NCBI GenBank assembly: GCA_019894975.1
Contig: JAGXNO010000005.1
Coordinates: 1-64,000 of the forward strand
Reading direction: 5' to 3'
DNA length: 64,000 bases
Source: Promethearchaeota archaeon
GTDB lineage: Archaea; Asgardarchaeota; Lokiarchaeia; Sigyniarchaeales; SOKP01
Part shown: positions 26,113 through 35,373 of the stretch, one piece after another
How the letters are laid out: every line of letters starts with the position of its first letter
Numbering within the stretch: position 1 is the first letter of the stretch
Notes under the pieces: model-generated
Seen by the model: the letters and a program-made list of their open reading frames with translations, nothing else
Told to the model about the DNA's origin: nothing
Databases searched by the model: none
Made by a program: the position numbers and the translations under genes

Positions 26113-28197
26113 ATGCCCGCAAATATCACTGATTTCTTGACCAACGGAACTGAAGGATTAAAAAAACAAGATTTAATAAAATCTCCAAACTTAAAAACAA
26201 TCTTCAGCACCATTAATCAACACTTATATGGAAAACTAAAGTACACTGATACTGATACTAGAGCCCGTTCAAAACAAATAATAAATCTCTTGCTATGTAA
26301 GTTAGTCGATGAAGTTTCTAAAAAACCTGAAGAAGAAGTAGAATTTTGCATCAAAAACGGGGAATCTCCAGAAGAATTATACATAAAAATTCGAAAACTG
26401 TTCGATGAAAAAGTAAGAGGAAAATATGCAGATGTTCTTGACGAAACAGAGCAGATTAGGTTAACAAAAGATCTTGTATATTTAATCGTAAACGAATTGC
26501 AGCATATCTCTCTCCTTCAATCTTCTAAAGACATATTCAGTGACGCTTTTGAAATATTTGTAAGCAAAATTTTAAAGGATGAAGCGGGTCAGTTTTTTAC
26601 TCCTCCAAATATTGTGAAATTCATGGTGAATTATTTGGATCCAGAACCCAAAACATTGATTTTAGATCCTGCTTGTGGCCATGGAGGGTTCCTTCTTGAA
26701 AGTAAAGAAGTATTATGGAATAAATGCGAAACAGAAAAGGATAAAATAAATGCTGTTTCCAAGTTATTTGGTATTGATAAAGACTTATTTCTTGCAAAAA
26801 TAAGTAGATTATATTTAGATATCTTAAGTAATGGAAAATCTAAAATTTTTTGCGAAGATTCACTGGATCCAAGAAATTTTAGAGATGAACCTAGAGATCA
26901 AATAAAAGACGATACATTTGATTTCATATTTACTAATCCTCCTTTTGGAGTTAAAATCCCTATCAATAATAGTGATATATTAGAGGATTATCAATTAGGT
27001 CATGTATGGAAAAATGTAAATGGTAAATGGGAAATGCAAGATAAGCTGGTTAAGCAACAATCTCCTCAAGTTCTGTTCATTGAAAGGTGTGTTCAATTAC
27101 TTAGAGATGGAGGTAAATTAGGGATTATCTTGCCTGAAGGAATATTTGGAAATCCTTCGGATCGATATATTTGGGAGTATTTAACCTCTAAGGGCACAAT
27201 ATTAGGAATAATTTCCTTAGATCAAAATGCTTTTCAACCATATACATGTAATAAAACAAGTATCCTCCTTTTTCAGAAATTAAATAAGATTCCAAATGAT
27301 TATCTAATAGATTTTGCAATTGTAGAGAACGTAGGGCATGATAAAGATGGTAAGATTTTATATAAACTCAATAAAGATGGAAGCAAACAATTAGATTCTA
27401 CAGGTAATGCTATTCTAAATGACGATTTAATCACTTTAAATGTAAGACTAAGAGAAGCTGAAAAATTCGATTATTTAAAGGAACAGAAATGCTTTAAAAT
27501 CAACTTCAGCCATATTAAAAATTATGTGTTCATCCCTGTTTATTATACTGGGGTTGAAAAGACTTTGAAGAACCTTGCGATTAACGAAGAAATTGAACTT
27601 CTCTCCATTAGGGAATTAACTGAGAAAAAAATACTTTACACTAATAAAGGAGGGTATTTACCTCGAGGAGATGAAATTGGTTCCCATCTTTATGGATTAG
27701 GTAACGTCCCTTTTATTCGAACTAGTGAAATAAACAATTGGGAAATTAATTTAGATTCATACAAAAAAACTAGCGAAGAAGTATTTAACCGATATAAAGA
27801 AAAGCAAAATATTGAGGTAGGAGATATTCTTTTAGTAAAAGATGGAGGCCCTAATCTAATTGGAAAAACAGCCTATATAACCGAATTGGACAAGAATATT
27901 ATTATTCAGAGTCACATCTTTCAAATAAAAACACAAGAAAATAGTGAATTTATCGATTCATACCTTCTCCTGTACCTTTTAAATGTAGAAATCGTGCAAA
28001 AGCAAATTCAAGCAATCACTTTTGTTCAAGGAACAATTGCTACAATTGGAAATCGAATAATGGAAATATCCTTACCAATCCCGTCAGATCTAAATAAAAG
28101 AAAAGAAATTTCAAATCATGTCAAGAACATTATCAAACAGAAAGTGAGTGCACGAAAAAAAATTAGAAACTTAGCATTAGATTATCCCTTAGAATAA
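26113..28197 (+). CDS. Type I-style N6-adenine methyltransferase fused to specificity domain
   Basis: A 694-residue protein. Residues ~20-155 form a helical HsdM-like N-terminal region, and GQFFTPP (159-165) opens the methyltransferase core. Motif I is DPACGHGGF (185-193, with His where Ser is usual) and motif IV is NPPFG (275-279), the catalytic signature for adenine N6. The last ~200 residues, from about 495, read as an HsdS-type target recognition domain (VPFIRTSEINNWEINLD; VGDILLVKDGGPNLIGKTAY; FVQGTIATIGNRIMEISLPI). No HsdR or other nuclease gene is adjacent and no nuclease motif is seen in the protein. It may be an orphan, regulatory or self-guarding methylase. Confidence 0.85.
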   Translation: MPANITDFLTNGTEGLKKQDLIKSPNLKTIFSTINQHLYGKLKYTDTDTRARSKQIINLLLCKLVDEVSKKPEEEVEFCIKNGESPEELYIKIRKLFDEKVRGKYADVLDETEQIRLTKDLVYLIVNELQHISLLQSSKDIFSDAFEIFVSKILKDEAGQFFTPPNIVKFMVNYLDPEPKTLILDPACGHGGFLLESKEVLWNKCETEKDKINAVSKLFGIDKDLFLAKISRLYLDILSNGKSKIFCEDSLDPRNFRDEPRDQIKDDTFDFIFTNPPFGVKIPINNSDILEDYQLGHVWKNVNGKWEMQDKLVKQQSPQVLFIERCVQLLRDGGKLGIILPEGIFGNPSDRYIWEYLTSKGTILGIISLDQNAFQPYTCNKTSILLFQKLNKIPNDYLIDFAIVENVGHDKDGKILYKLNKDGSKQLDSTGNAILNDDLITLNVRLREAEKFDYLKEQKCFKINFSHIKNYVFIPVYYTGVEKTLKNLAINEEIELLSIRELTEKKILYTNKGGYLPRGDEIGSHLYGLGNVPFIRTSEINNWEINLDSYKKTSEEVFNRYKEKQNIEVGDILLVKDGGPNLIGKTAYITELDKNIIIQSHIFQIKTQENSEFIDSYLLLYLLNVEIVQKQIQAITFVQGTIATIGNRIMEISLPIPSDLNKRKEISNHVKNIIKQKVSARKKIRNLALDYPLE

Positions 28198-28229
28198 ATA
28201 ATTAAAATAGATCTTTATGGTGAGAAGAA

Positions 28230-28667
28230 ATGAAGATTGAAAATTTTACTTTGAAAAATTATGATAATATTATTGGGTTATGGAGAAAAGCAGGAATTAG
28301 TGTTGGATCAACAGATTCAGAAAAGGAAATTAAGAGAATGCTTACTTTAAACCCTAATCTTTTCTTAATTGGCAAATTAAAGAATAAGATCATAGCTGTC
28401 GTAATGGGCGGATTTGATGGCAGAAGAGGGTATGTCCATCATCTTGCTGTGGATCCACTTCATCAAAAAAAAGGATATGGAAAAATGATAATGGATGAGT
28501 TACTTAATAGGTTTCGTAAAATTGGGGTACATAAAATTCACTTATTTATAGAAAGAGATAATTTAGAGGTTGTTAACTTCTATAAGAATTTAGAATGGCA
28601 GGTTAGAGACGATTTGATTATGATGAGTTTTGTTCCTGATGAAAATCTTTATAAAATGCGAATTTAG
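28230..28667 (+). CDS. GNAT acetyltransferase
   Basis: A 145-residue single-domain GNAT protein. YVHHLAVDPLHQKKGYGKM is strand 4 with the acetyl-CoA loop Q-K-K-G-Y-G-K, and the last strand reads NLEVVNFYKNLEWQVRDD. The size and shape are those of the YpeA/RimI-like group. A GGTGAG precedes the ATG. It follows the methyltransferase gene by 32 nt on the same strand, probably co-transcribed. No evidence ties it to toxin activity. Confidence 0.82.
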   Translation: MKIENFTLKNYDNIIGLWRKAGISVGSTDSEKEIKRMLTLNPNLFLIGKLKNKIIAVVMGGFDGRRGYVHHLAVDPLHQKKGYGKMIMDELLNRFRKIGVHKIHLFIERDNLEVVNFYKNLEWQVRDDLIMMSFVPDENLYKMRI

Positions 28668-28814
28668 GATGTTTACAGCCTATTTAATACCACCTGAATT
28701 GTTATTCTGTTTAAAGCTATTTTTAAAGTTTAAAAATATTATTGAACTGAATAATTTTTAATCAAAGTAAATTCTAGATTTAGAATCATTAAAAAATAGA
28801 ATTGCTGGCCAAAT

Positions 28815-29417
28815 TTAGAACTGCTGGCCGCATTTTTTGCAAACATTTATTTTCCCATACATAGGAGAATGACCGATGTATCCTAAAACTTTGGATTTAT
28901 CCTCTTCAGATTTAATATCTTTCCCTACAGCACCGCAGCTAGGACAAATCAATCTATCTTCACTCGAGTATTCTGTTGGTGCTGCTGGTTTTAACTCCGC
29001 TAATTCACCCTCAGCTTTATTCAAACTAGCTTTTTGTTCTTCAATAATTTTTTCACTTTCAGAAATCACTTTTGTAAGTTCGTCTAATTTTGAGTCTTTT
29101 TCAGTTAGAGAATTATTCAACTCATCAATTTTTTTATTCAACACTTCAATTTGCGATTTTAAATCTCCTACTTCAGAATTTATGCTCTCTTTTGAAGAAG
29201 TTAATTCTTTAACCAGATTTTCTAGCTCTGTAATTTTGGTTTTCCCTTGTTCTAGCTCAGAATCTAAATTGGAATCATTATCCTCCAATTTTTTAATTTC
29301 TTCATCCTTTTTAGTTATTGTCGCTTTGAGGTCATATAATTCGGTTTCATATTCAGCCATTTTATTACGTAATCCTTTTACAAGTTTATCATCCATACTT
29401 TTTGTTAAATCTTTCAT
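28815..29417 (-). CDS. Coiled-coil protein with C-terminal zinc ribbon
   Basis: A 200-residue protein. Residues ~10-145 form an uninterrupted heptad coiled coil rich in Glu, Lys and Leu. The C-terminal 45 residues form a zinc ribbon with two CxxC knuckles, LICPSCGAVG and VCKKCGQQF. No membrane segment. The upstream region contains the TTGCTA palindromes described separately. I do not recognise a family. A structural or scaffold role with metal-stabilised tail is inferred from architecture only. The translation start is ATG 29417; a GAGAGG sits about 23 nt upstream, too far for a normal ribosome binding site. Confidence 0.72.
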   Translation of the reverse strand: MKDLTKSMDDKLVKGLRNKMAEYETELYDLKATITKKDEEIKKLEDNDSNLDSELEQGKTKITELENLVKELTSSKESINSEVGDLKSQIEVLNKKIDELNNSLTEKDSKLDELTKVISESEKIIEEQKASLNKAEGELAELKPAAPTEYSSEDRLICPSCGAVGKDIKSEEDKSKVLGYIGHSPMYGKINVCKKCGQQF

Positions 29418-29467
29418 TTCATCTTGAGAAATAAAAATAACACCTCTCTTTTCGTTTCTTTTTTATA

Positions 29468-29596
29468 AGCAATCAAAAATTGCTATGTTTAATAAGCGAA
29501 ATTTGCTAAAATTTCATTTTAGCAATATTATATAAATTCTTACAAAAATTTTATAATAGAATTAATATTTAAGCTTTATTTTTACGAAATTTGCTA
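29468..29596. promoter_or_regulatory. Array of TTGCTA half-sites and two palindromes
   Basis: Upstream of the coiled-coil zinc-ribbon gene are two inverted repeats. AGCAAT/ATTGCT has a 5-nt spacer (29468-29484). The other has perfect 10-bp arms, TTGCTAAAAT and its complement, with a 3-nt spacer (29503-29525). A further TTGCTA lies at 29591-29596, preceded by CGAAAT, as is the copy at 29503. The two palindrome centres are about 38 nt apart. This looks like a multi-site operator. Confidence 0.45.
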
Positions 29597-29643
29597 GGTT
29601 TAAAGAGGATTATATTTTCTTATTTTCTTAATAAAATGTGATA

Positions 29644-31143
29644 TTATTCCATCGAGATAGCTATATTTCGCTCAAGTGTGGCATTATACTTAATCACAAA
29701 AATTTTTCCCACTATTTCTTGGTTTTCTAATGTTAACAACATTTCTGGTTCAGTTACTATCGCTAGCGCACGTTTCTTATTTTCTAAGGTCCCCAGGAGA
29801 ACTGCTCTTTTGGCTGGCCCGTCTCGATCATAAATAATAGAGTATCCTTCAACTGTTAACTTACCATTTGCTTGGACTTCTGCGTCTGGTAAACTTTGTT
29901 TTAAAATTGATTCTTGTAGCTTTGAGTCATCTCTAGTTCCCCAGTCCTCTTTGGGTGGTTTATTCCCATAGATTCCAATAGACTGTTTAGTGTTGTATCC
30001 CCCATTAGCTATTATCATTATTTTTAATGAAGGATTTGTTCGAATTAATTCAACAGTATTGATAACAGCATGTAATGAATAATTGCTTAAAGGAGTACCA
30101 AAATATGGAAGACCTCCAGTAACAGTTAAGTCACGTGGATCATCATCCTTAATTCCAAGCTCCTTTATAAAAATCTCTACAATTGAAGGAAAACAACTAT
30201 ATAAGTCAAATTTATCAATATCACTTGATTTTAAACCCGCCTGTTTTAAAGCAACCCGAGAACCTTCCCTAACTGCAGGAGAATTATCAAGTCTTGGCCG
30301 ACGGTAAATTTGACTTATGTTTTTTAAATCAGCTCCACCCATTAAATAGACCCACTGATTTATTTCAATATTCAAGAGTTCAGCAATTTCCTCATTAGTA
30401 ATTATAATTGTTCCTGCTTGATCAACAAGATTATTAGCACACATCCGTTTAGTATATGGGTATGTAACAAGACGATTCTCAGGTGATGGAGTTGTAATTT
30501 CTTCAGCACTATATTGTTTTTGAGTCCAACTTAAAGGGTTTTTTGAAGCAACCTTTGAAAACCCTTCAAAAAGTTCTCCCATATATTTTCTATGTTCCTT
30601 AATACTGTGTTTAGATGATGCTCTTAGAGCTGTTTCAAAGATTGCATAGGTTAAAGATGGCCAATACAATCCATATTTATTTTCAATATCATATCGCTCC
30701 CAATGCTCTCCATTCATATAGGCTGGAGGTTTTTTCTCAGGCCAATGTTCGGGACGAATATTATTGAATACTCTATAAGTAGAATATGCTGCTTCTCCGC
30801 CTGTAACAAGGACACAACGATGTTGTCCAGAAGCAATAGTTTTTGCAGCTCGGTTAATTAACATTTGAGGACTTTGCCCTCCATCTGGTAAATATATTTT
30901 CTCTTTCGGTGTGATATTGAGCCTTTTACCAAGCTCACCCGGAGCATCTTCGTATGACCAAGAACTGATATTTACCATATAAATGGCATCTATACAGTCG
31001 ATAATCTTTTGAGTCTTTGTATTTTCAATTGCATCTTGAGCTGTTTTGACTATTAAACTGAGCGAATCAAGAGGTTGAGAAGTGCCTTTACGTTGTGTAA
31101 ATTGGGCAGCTCCAACTATAATCGGAATATGTTTTTTCCCCAT
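29644..31143 (-). CDS. Thiolase-like protein with TLP1 C-terminal domain
   Basis: A 499-residue thiolase-fold protein. After IPIIVGAAQFTQRKG come GGQSPQMLINRAAKTIASG and TGGLPYFGTPLSNYSLHAV, motifs of the thiolase-like type 1 group. The N-terminal position where thiolases hold the nucleophilic Cys reads GGQSP, so no classic nucleophile is visible. A last ~75-residue domain (VEGYSIIYDRDGPAKRAVLLG and following) matches the additional C-terminal domain of this group. Members act on or bind acyl-CoA but their reaction is not well defined. AGGAGG lies about 11 nt before the ATG. It is a single gene. Confidence 0.8.
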   Translation of the reverse strand: MGKKHIPIIVGAAQFTQRKGTSQPLDSLSLIVKTAQDAIENTKTQKIIDCIDAIYMVNISSWSYEDAPGELGKRLNITPKEKIYLPDGGQSPQMLINRAAKTIASGQHRCVLVTGGEAAYSTYRVFNNIRPEHWPEKKPPAYMNGEHWERYDIENKYGLYWPSLTYAIFETALRASSKHSIKEHRKYMGELFEGFSKVASKNPLSWTQKQYSAEEITTPSPENRLVTYPYTKRMCANNLVDQAGTIIITNEEIAELLNIEINQWVYLMGGADLKNISQIYRRPRLDNSPAVREGSRVALKQAGLKSSDIDKFDLYSCFPSIVEIFIKELGIKDDDPRDLTVTGGLPYFGTPLSNYSLHAVINTVELIRTNPSLKIMIIANGGYNTKQSIGIYGNKPPKEDWGTRDDSKLQESILKQSLPDAEVQANGKLTVEGYSIIYDRDGPAKRAVLLGTLENKKRALAIVTEPEMLLTLENQEIVGKIFVIKYNATLERNIAISME

Positions 31144-31462
31144 GATTAGTAATAATCCTCCTAATAATATAGGAAATTTCTTATTTCTATTAAAAATTCG
31201 GTAATTTTAACTATACATTAATGCCAAATTACAGATTTTTTCTTTGTTCCCGAAGTGGAATGCAATAATTAGGTCTTTTTATTTTCTTTCTAATAATTTT
31301 TAATGGGAAAAGTACAATTTCTATTATTATAGATAATTCAACGTTTTTACTGATAGATAGAAATCTTTATATATGAACTAGGGAATTATAACTCGTTGAA
31401 TTTATCCAAAAATAACATAGAATTTAATTTAAGTAAAAATTAATAAAAGAGGTAAAAATTTA
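31144..31462. other. Divergent intergenic stretch
   Basis: 319 nt between the leftward thiolase-like gene and the rightward importer genes. Besides the promoter element at 31354-31379 and the AGAGGT ribosome binding site near 31450, I see nothing in it. Confidence 0.4.
31354..31379 (+). promoter_or_regulatory. Promoter element before first binding protein
   Basis: TAGATAGAAAT followed by a TATA-like TTTATATATG, 109 nt before the ATG. The same arrangement occurs before the second binding-protein gene (35264-35289), 110 nt from its start. The two match at 22 of 26 positions. It is probably a shared BRE-TATA promoter. Confidence 0.55.
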
Positions 31463-32284
31463 ATGCCAGAAATAAAAAGAGAAATTGCTATAATAGCCAT
31501 AATTGCAGGTTTAGGAGTTGGAATACTGGGTGGATGGTTTATACCTTCACCTGATTTTACAACACATACACCTTTATTAGATAAAATCATTAGCCGAGGG
31601 GAACTTATTGTTGGGACAAGTGCTGACTATGCACCATTCGAAAATAAGACGTGGCCGGGTGGTGAAATAGTAGGGTTCGATATTGATCTTTCACAAATGA
31701 TTGCTGATGCGATAGGTTCAGGAGTGACCCTTACAATGGTGGATTTACCATTTGATTCTCTAATTGCTGCTTGTAAAGCCGGTACAGTTGATATGCTTGC
31801 AGCGGGATTAAGCTACACTGAGGATCGTGCTGACAAACTTGCAGCATCAATAACTTATATCAATGTAAGCCAAGTAGTTATTGCTCTGAACAATTCAGGA
31901 ATCACCATTAACCATATTGATAATGTTACAGCTTACCACGTTGGTGTTCAAACAGCCACTGTAATGTATGATGAGTTAGAAGCTTTAGGAATGATTGACA
32001 ATGTGAATCTTTTTTCGTATGATAATGCTATCGAACTTATGGTAGCCTTAGATGCGGGTACTGATATTGACCTTGCTTACATTGACGGGCCTGTGTTCAC
32101 TGCTTGGGAAGGTATTTATGATATTGAGGTCTTATTTAGCTCCGGAATAGATCCGTTTGCACTATATACTAGACATGGTGAACCAGAGTTTCTTTATACG
32201 ATAAATACAGTCATTTATGAGAGTTATCTGACCGGATCGATCTTCGATACAATAAATTATTGGTTCGGTAATATCACAACATAA
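31463..32284 (+). CDS. Amino acid ABC importer, binding protein 1
   Basis: A 273-residue periplasmic-binding-protein-like lipobox-free anchor protein. Residues 7-28 are a hydrophobic anchor (IAIIAIIAGLGVGILGGWFI), and the SBP family 3 domain begins LLDKIISRGELIVGTSADYA. The ligand core includes GFDIDLSQMIADAI and AYIDGPVFTAW. It would capture a polar amino acid outside the membrane and hand it to the permeases encoded next. An AGAGGT motif is 8 nt before the ATG. It is the first gene of the importer cluster. Confidence 0.9.
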   Translation: MPEIKREIAIIAIIAGLGVGILGGWFIPSPDFTTHTPLLDKIISRGELIVGTSADYAPFENKTWPGGEIVGFDIDLSQMIADAIGSGVTLTMVDLPFDSLIAACKAGTVDMLAAGLSYTEDRADKLAASITYINVSQVVIALNNSGITINHIDNVTAYHVGVQTATVMYDELEALGMIDNVNLFSYDNAIELMVALDAGTDIDLAYIDGPVFTAWEGIYDIEVLFSSGIDPFALYTRHGEPEFLYTINTVIYESYLTGSIFDTINYWFGNITT

Positions 32285-32440
32285 TTGATGCTTTTCTAAT
32301 TCCAACTGTAATTATCCCAAAGAAATATGAAATTATGAAAATTAATATAATTAAACAATTTTTTTTTTTACAATTTTTATAATATATTGATAATTTTCTA
32401 AAGATAAATTAGAATTTCATTCTATATTAAATTAATAACA

Positions 32441-33520
32441 ATGTTGTTTACCAATATAATTGAAGCTATAATCACGAGAAATTTCACTCAGATTGTGATG
32501 TTCATAATTGGTATATACGTAATGAGATGGTATGCCAAGAAGAAGAGCACACACTATACTAAAGTGTGGGATTCATCTCTCAAAACGGCATTGATAATGA
32601 ATTTATCTTGGTTGGTAATAAGTATTCCTTGGAGTCTTACATTTAATTTCATGCGTATTGAAAGTGTGTTCATCGATCTAATTATCTCTGGAATTAATGT
32701 TTTAATTGGCTCTATAATCGTGATAATTTTATATGAGAAAAATTTGAGAGATTCTTTCTTGTTCGTAGTCGTTATTCAACTTATTATTTTCATCGCATCT
32801 ATAGTAGTAGGATTCATTTTAACAGTTGTTATGAGTTTTTTTTTATCAGGGAATTACGAAATAGCTTATTATATTCTTAAGATTGGATTACCATATACCT
32901 TACTTCTTACAATCCTTGGATTATTAATTGGATTTATTATTGGCATGGCGTTAGCCCTAATGCGTATTTATAGCGGTATTGAACTCAGTTGGATTGCAAA
33001 AACTTATGAGAATATATTCCGAGGTATTCCTATTTTAGTTTTAATCTATATCTTTGCTTATGGTTTTACCGGTCTATTTTGGTTTATAGAACTTTCTCAA
33101 AGACCACTTGCTAGTATTGTTTTAGCACTTGGTCTTCGAAGTGGTGCTTACCAATCCCAAATATTCCGTGGAGCTATACTTTCTGTGAATCCTGGTCAAA
33201 CAGATGCCGCTCGTGCTATAGGGATGAATGGAAATCAAACATTTCGACATATTATATTTCCTCAAGCTATTCGTCTGGCTGTACCTAGCTGGTCTAATGA
33301 ATATGCAGTAGTCATTAAGGACACATCATTTGCTTACGCCGTTGGTATTGTTGAAATGACTAAGGTAGCTTACGATTATTCTCGTGCCTTTCAAGGTACT
33401 TGGGCATTATCAATAGGTATTCTTGCGATTTTATATCTTCTCTTAACTTTTCCTGTAACCAAATTATTTGGGGAACGGCAAACTAAAAAACTTAAAGAAT
33501 TAGGAATGGGTGGTGGTTAA
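32441..33520 (+). CDS. Amino acid ABC importer permease 1, N-terminally extended
   Basis: A 359-residue permease. The last ~215 residues are a HisM/GlnP-type domain with the EAA loop reading [20 protein letters not shown] followed by IFPQAIR, which contacts the ATPase. The first ~140 residues add about four extra membrane helices not found in usual 220-residue members. It works as a heterodimer with permease 2. There is no visible ribosome binding site, and its stop precedes the ATPase frame by 2 nt. The role of the extension is unknown. Confidence 0.88.
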   Translation: MLFTNIIEAIITRNFTQIVMFIIGIYVMRWYAKKKSTHYTKVWDSSLKTALIMNLSWLVISIPWSLTFNFMRIESVFIDLIISGINVLIGSIIVIILYEKNLRDSFLFVVVIQLIIFIASIVVGFILTVVMSFFLSGNYEIAYYILKIGLPYTLLLTILGLLIGFIIGMALALMRIYSGIELSWIAKTYENIFRGIPILVLIYIFAYGFTGLFWFIELSQRPLASIVLALGLRSGAYQSQIFRGAILSVNPGQTDAARAIGMNGNQTFRHIIFPQAIRLAVPSWSNEYAVVIKDTSFAYAVGIVEMTKVAYDYSRAFQGTWALSIGILAILYLLLTFPVTKLFGERQTKKLKELGMGGG

Positions 33521-33522
33521 AT

Positions 33523-34311
33523 ATAAAGGAATCTGTAATACGCGTAGATAACATCTGGAAGTCATATGATGAATTGCAAGTCCTTAAAGGAGTCTCTTTC
33601 GAATTGGCTGAACGAGAAGTTAAGGTTATATTTGGACCAAGTGGTTCTGGAAAGAGTACACTTCTCCGATGCATAAATATGCTAAGTCCTCCAGAGAGGG
33701 GAGATATTTTCCTTAGGGGTGAGAATATAACTATGCCCGGAGTTAATCTTAATGCCGTTAGAACAAGATTAGGAATGGTCTTCCAGCATTTTAACCTTTT
33801 TGCCCACCTCAAAGCTATTGATAATGTGAGTATTGGTATTCGTCGGGTAAAAGGTTTATCGAAAAAGGACGCTCAAACTAAAGCGCGTGAAGCACTAGAT
33901 CGCGTTAGAATGGCAAAATGGGCAGATCACTATCCTGCTCAACTATCTGGTGGTCAACAACAACGAGTGGGTATTGCTCGAGCTTTAGCTATGGAACCAG
34001 AGGTAATATTATTTGATGAACCTACATCAGCATTGGATCCCGAACTAATTGGGGAAGTACTTCAAGTAATGTTGGATCTCGCTAAAACAGGTACTACCAT
34101 GATTGTGGTAACTCACGAGTTGGGATTTGCCAAAGCTGTTGCATCAGAAATGATATTTCTCGGTGAGGGGGTTGTAATCGAGCGTGGAACACCTCAACAT
34201 TTCTTTGTTTCACCTAAATCTGAACGTGTAAAAAAATTTCTCAAACAGCTTGAAGTTTTATATGGAACCCACGAAGAACTTTTAAAACCTTTGGACGAGG
34301 AGGAATATTGA
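33523..34311 (+). CDS. Amino acid ABC importer ATPase, apparent AUA start
   Basis: The nucleotide-binding subunit of the importer. The frame codes for typical N-terminal residues ([20 protein letters not shown]) upstream of the first conventional start, a TTG at 33574 which would delete strand 1. A GGTGG motif inside the permease's last codons is 6 nt before ATA 33523, giving 262 residues. Walker A is GPSGSGKST, the signature is LSGGQQQR, and Walker B is [12 protein letters not shown]. The downstream permease gene starts inside its last codons (TTGA overlap). Either AUA initiates or the base is altered. Confidence 0.85.
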   Translation: MKESVIRVDNIWKSYDELQVLKGVSFELAEREVKVIFGPSGSGKSTLLRCINMLSPPERGDIFLRGENITMPGVNLNAVRTRLGMVFQHFNLFAHLKAIDNVSIGIRRVKGLSKKDAQTKAREALDRVRMAKWADHYPAQLSGGQQQRVGIARALAMEPEVILFDEPTSALDPELIGEVLQVMLDLAKTGTTMIVVTHELGFAKAVASEMIFLGEGVVIERGTPQHFFVSPKSERVKKFLKQLEVLYGTHEELLKPLDEEEY

Positions 34312-35162
34312 AAGAGACGGTAGAACAACTTTCGGATGAGAGCAAGTTAAAGAGAAAAAAATTATTATTGGGTGCAAGTATTGCTGTTATTTTAATTATA
34401 GTTGTAATCATATTAAGCAACCTATTTTGTACTTTTCCATTTCTGGTTGAAACAGATTATTGTATCGTAACAGGATACTGGGACCGATTATTTGCAGGTT
34501 TTCTTACAACGATGTGGTTATATGGATGGGCGCTTATGTTTGGTTTTTTATTAGGACTTTTTCTTGCTCTGCTCCGTCAATATGCTGGAAGTATCTTTTC
34601 CCGGGTTGCTACTGGTTATATTGAGATTATACGTGGAACACCTCTAGTCGCGCAGTTATTTTTCTTATACTATGGTTTGAATATCTCATTAGGGAACTGG
34701 AATATATATACTCAATTTACTATTTTTGGTGGAGAAATTACTTTCGTATTCTTAAATTCCCGGATTCTTTTTGGTATCATAGCATTAAGTCTTAATAGTG
34801 CAGCATATCAAGCTGAATATCTTCGTGGCGCCATGATGTCTGTTAGTACTGGTCAATTAATGGCTGCTCAATCATTGGGTATGTCAAAGCTAGCCGGTAT
34901 CCGCCATATTATATTGCCTCAGGCTCTACGACGAGTTATTCCTGCATGGTCTAACGAAGCGGCTTATCTACCGAAGTATACTGTTGTTGTTTCTCTAATT
35001 GGAGCAACTGAACTCTTTGGTCAAGCAAAAATTATTGTTTCACAAGAATACATATCAATATTTACTTATATCATTGTTGCTATCATCTTTTTGGTTACAA
35101 TTGCGATTATTTCTCGAGGATTAGATATCCTTCATAAACGAACGGGAATTCCGGGATTATGA
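34308..35162 (+). CDS. Amino acid ABC importer permease 2
   Basis: A 284-residue HisM/GlnP-type permease starting at TTG 34308, preceded by GAGGAGG in the ATPase tail and overlapping its stop. After one N-terminal helix comes the usual five-helix core. The EAA loop reads [20 protein letters not shown], then [17 protein letters not shown]. An [14 protein letters not shown] segment in the core is characteristic of polar amino acid importers. It pairs with permease 1, and the ATPase gene sits between them. Confidence 0.9.
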   Translation: MKETVEQLSDESKLKRKKLLLGASIAVILIIVVIILSNLFCTFPFLVETDYCIVTGYWDRLFAGFLTTMWLYGWALMFGFLLGLFLALLRQYAGSIFSRVATGYIEIIRGTPLVAQLFFLYYGLNISLGNWNIYTQFTIFGGEITFVFLNSRILFGIIALSLNSAAYQAEYLRGAMMSVSTGQLMAAQSLGMSKLAGIRHIILPQALRRVIPAWSNEAAYLPKYTVVVSLIGATELFGQAKIIVSQEYISIFTYIIVAIIFLVTIAIISRGLDILHKRTGIPGL

Positions 35163-35263
35163 TTTCTTGAGTATTGAAAAATTATTTAATTCTTTATATT
35201 TTTATATAGAACCTTAAATTTGAGATTGTTTTAACATCAGAAATAATTTGGATTTGTTGTCCT

Positions 35264-35289
35264 TAGATAGAAATTCTTAAATATTAACT
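35264..35289 (+). promoter_or_regulatory. Promoter element before second binding protein
   Basis: Near copy of the 31354-31379 element: the same TAGATAGAAAT, then a TTAAATATTAACT box, 110 nt before the TTG start of the second binding protein. Conservation ends just after this segment, so it is the element and not a long duplication that is preserved. Confidence 0.5.
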
Positions 35290-35373
35290 TATGAGATCTA
35301 CTACCACAAATAGTAATCTAAAAAATTCAATAATAGAATTATAAAAAAATGTATATTTTGAGTTGAAAATCAT

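Noticed and set aside
28876..29427. 183-residue plus-strand frame
   Set aside because: Antisense of the coiled-coil gene; its serine/phenylalanine-rich repetition reflects the Glu/Lys coil on the other strand.
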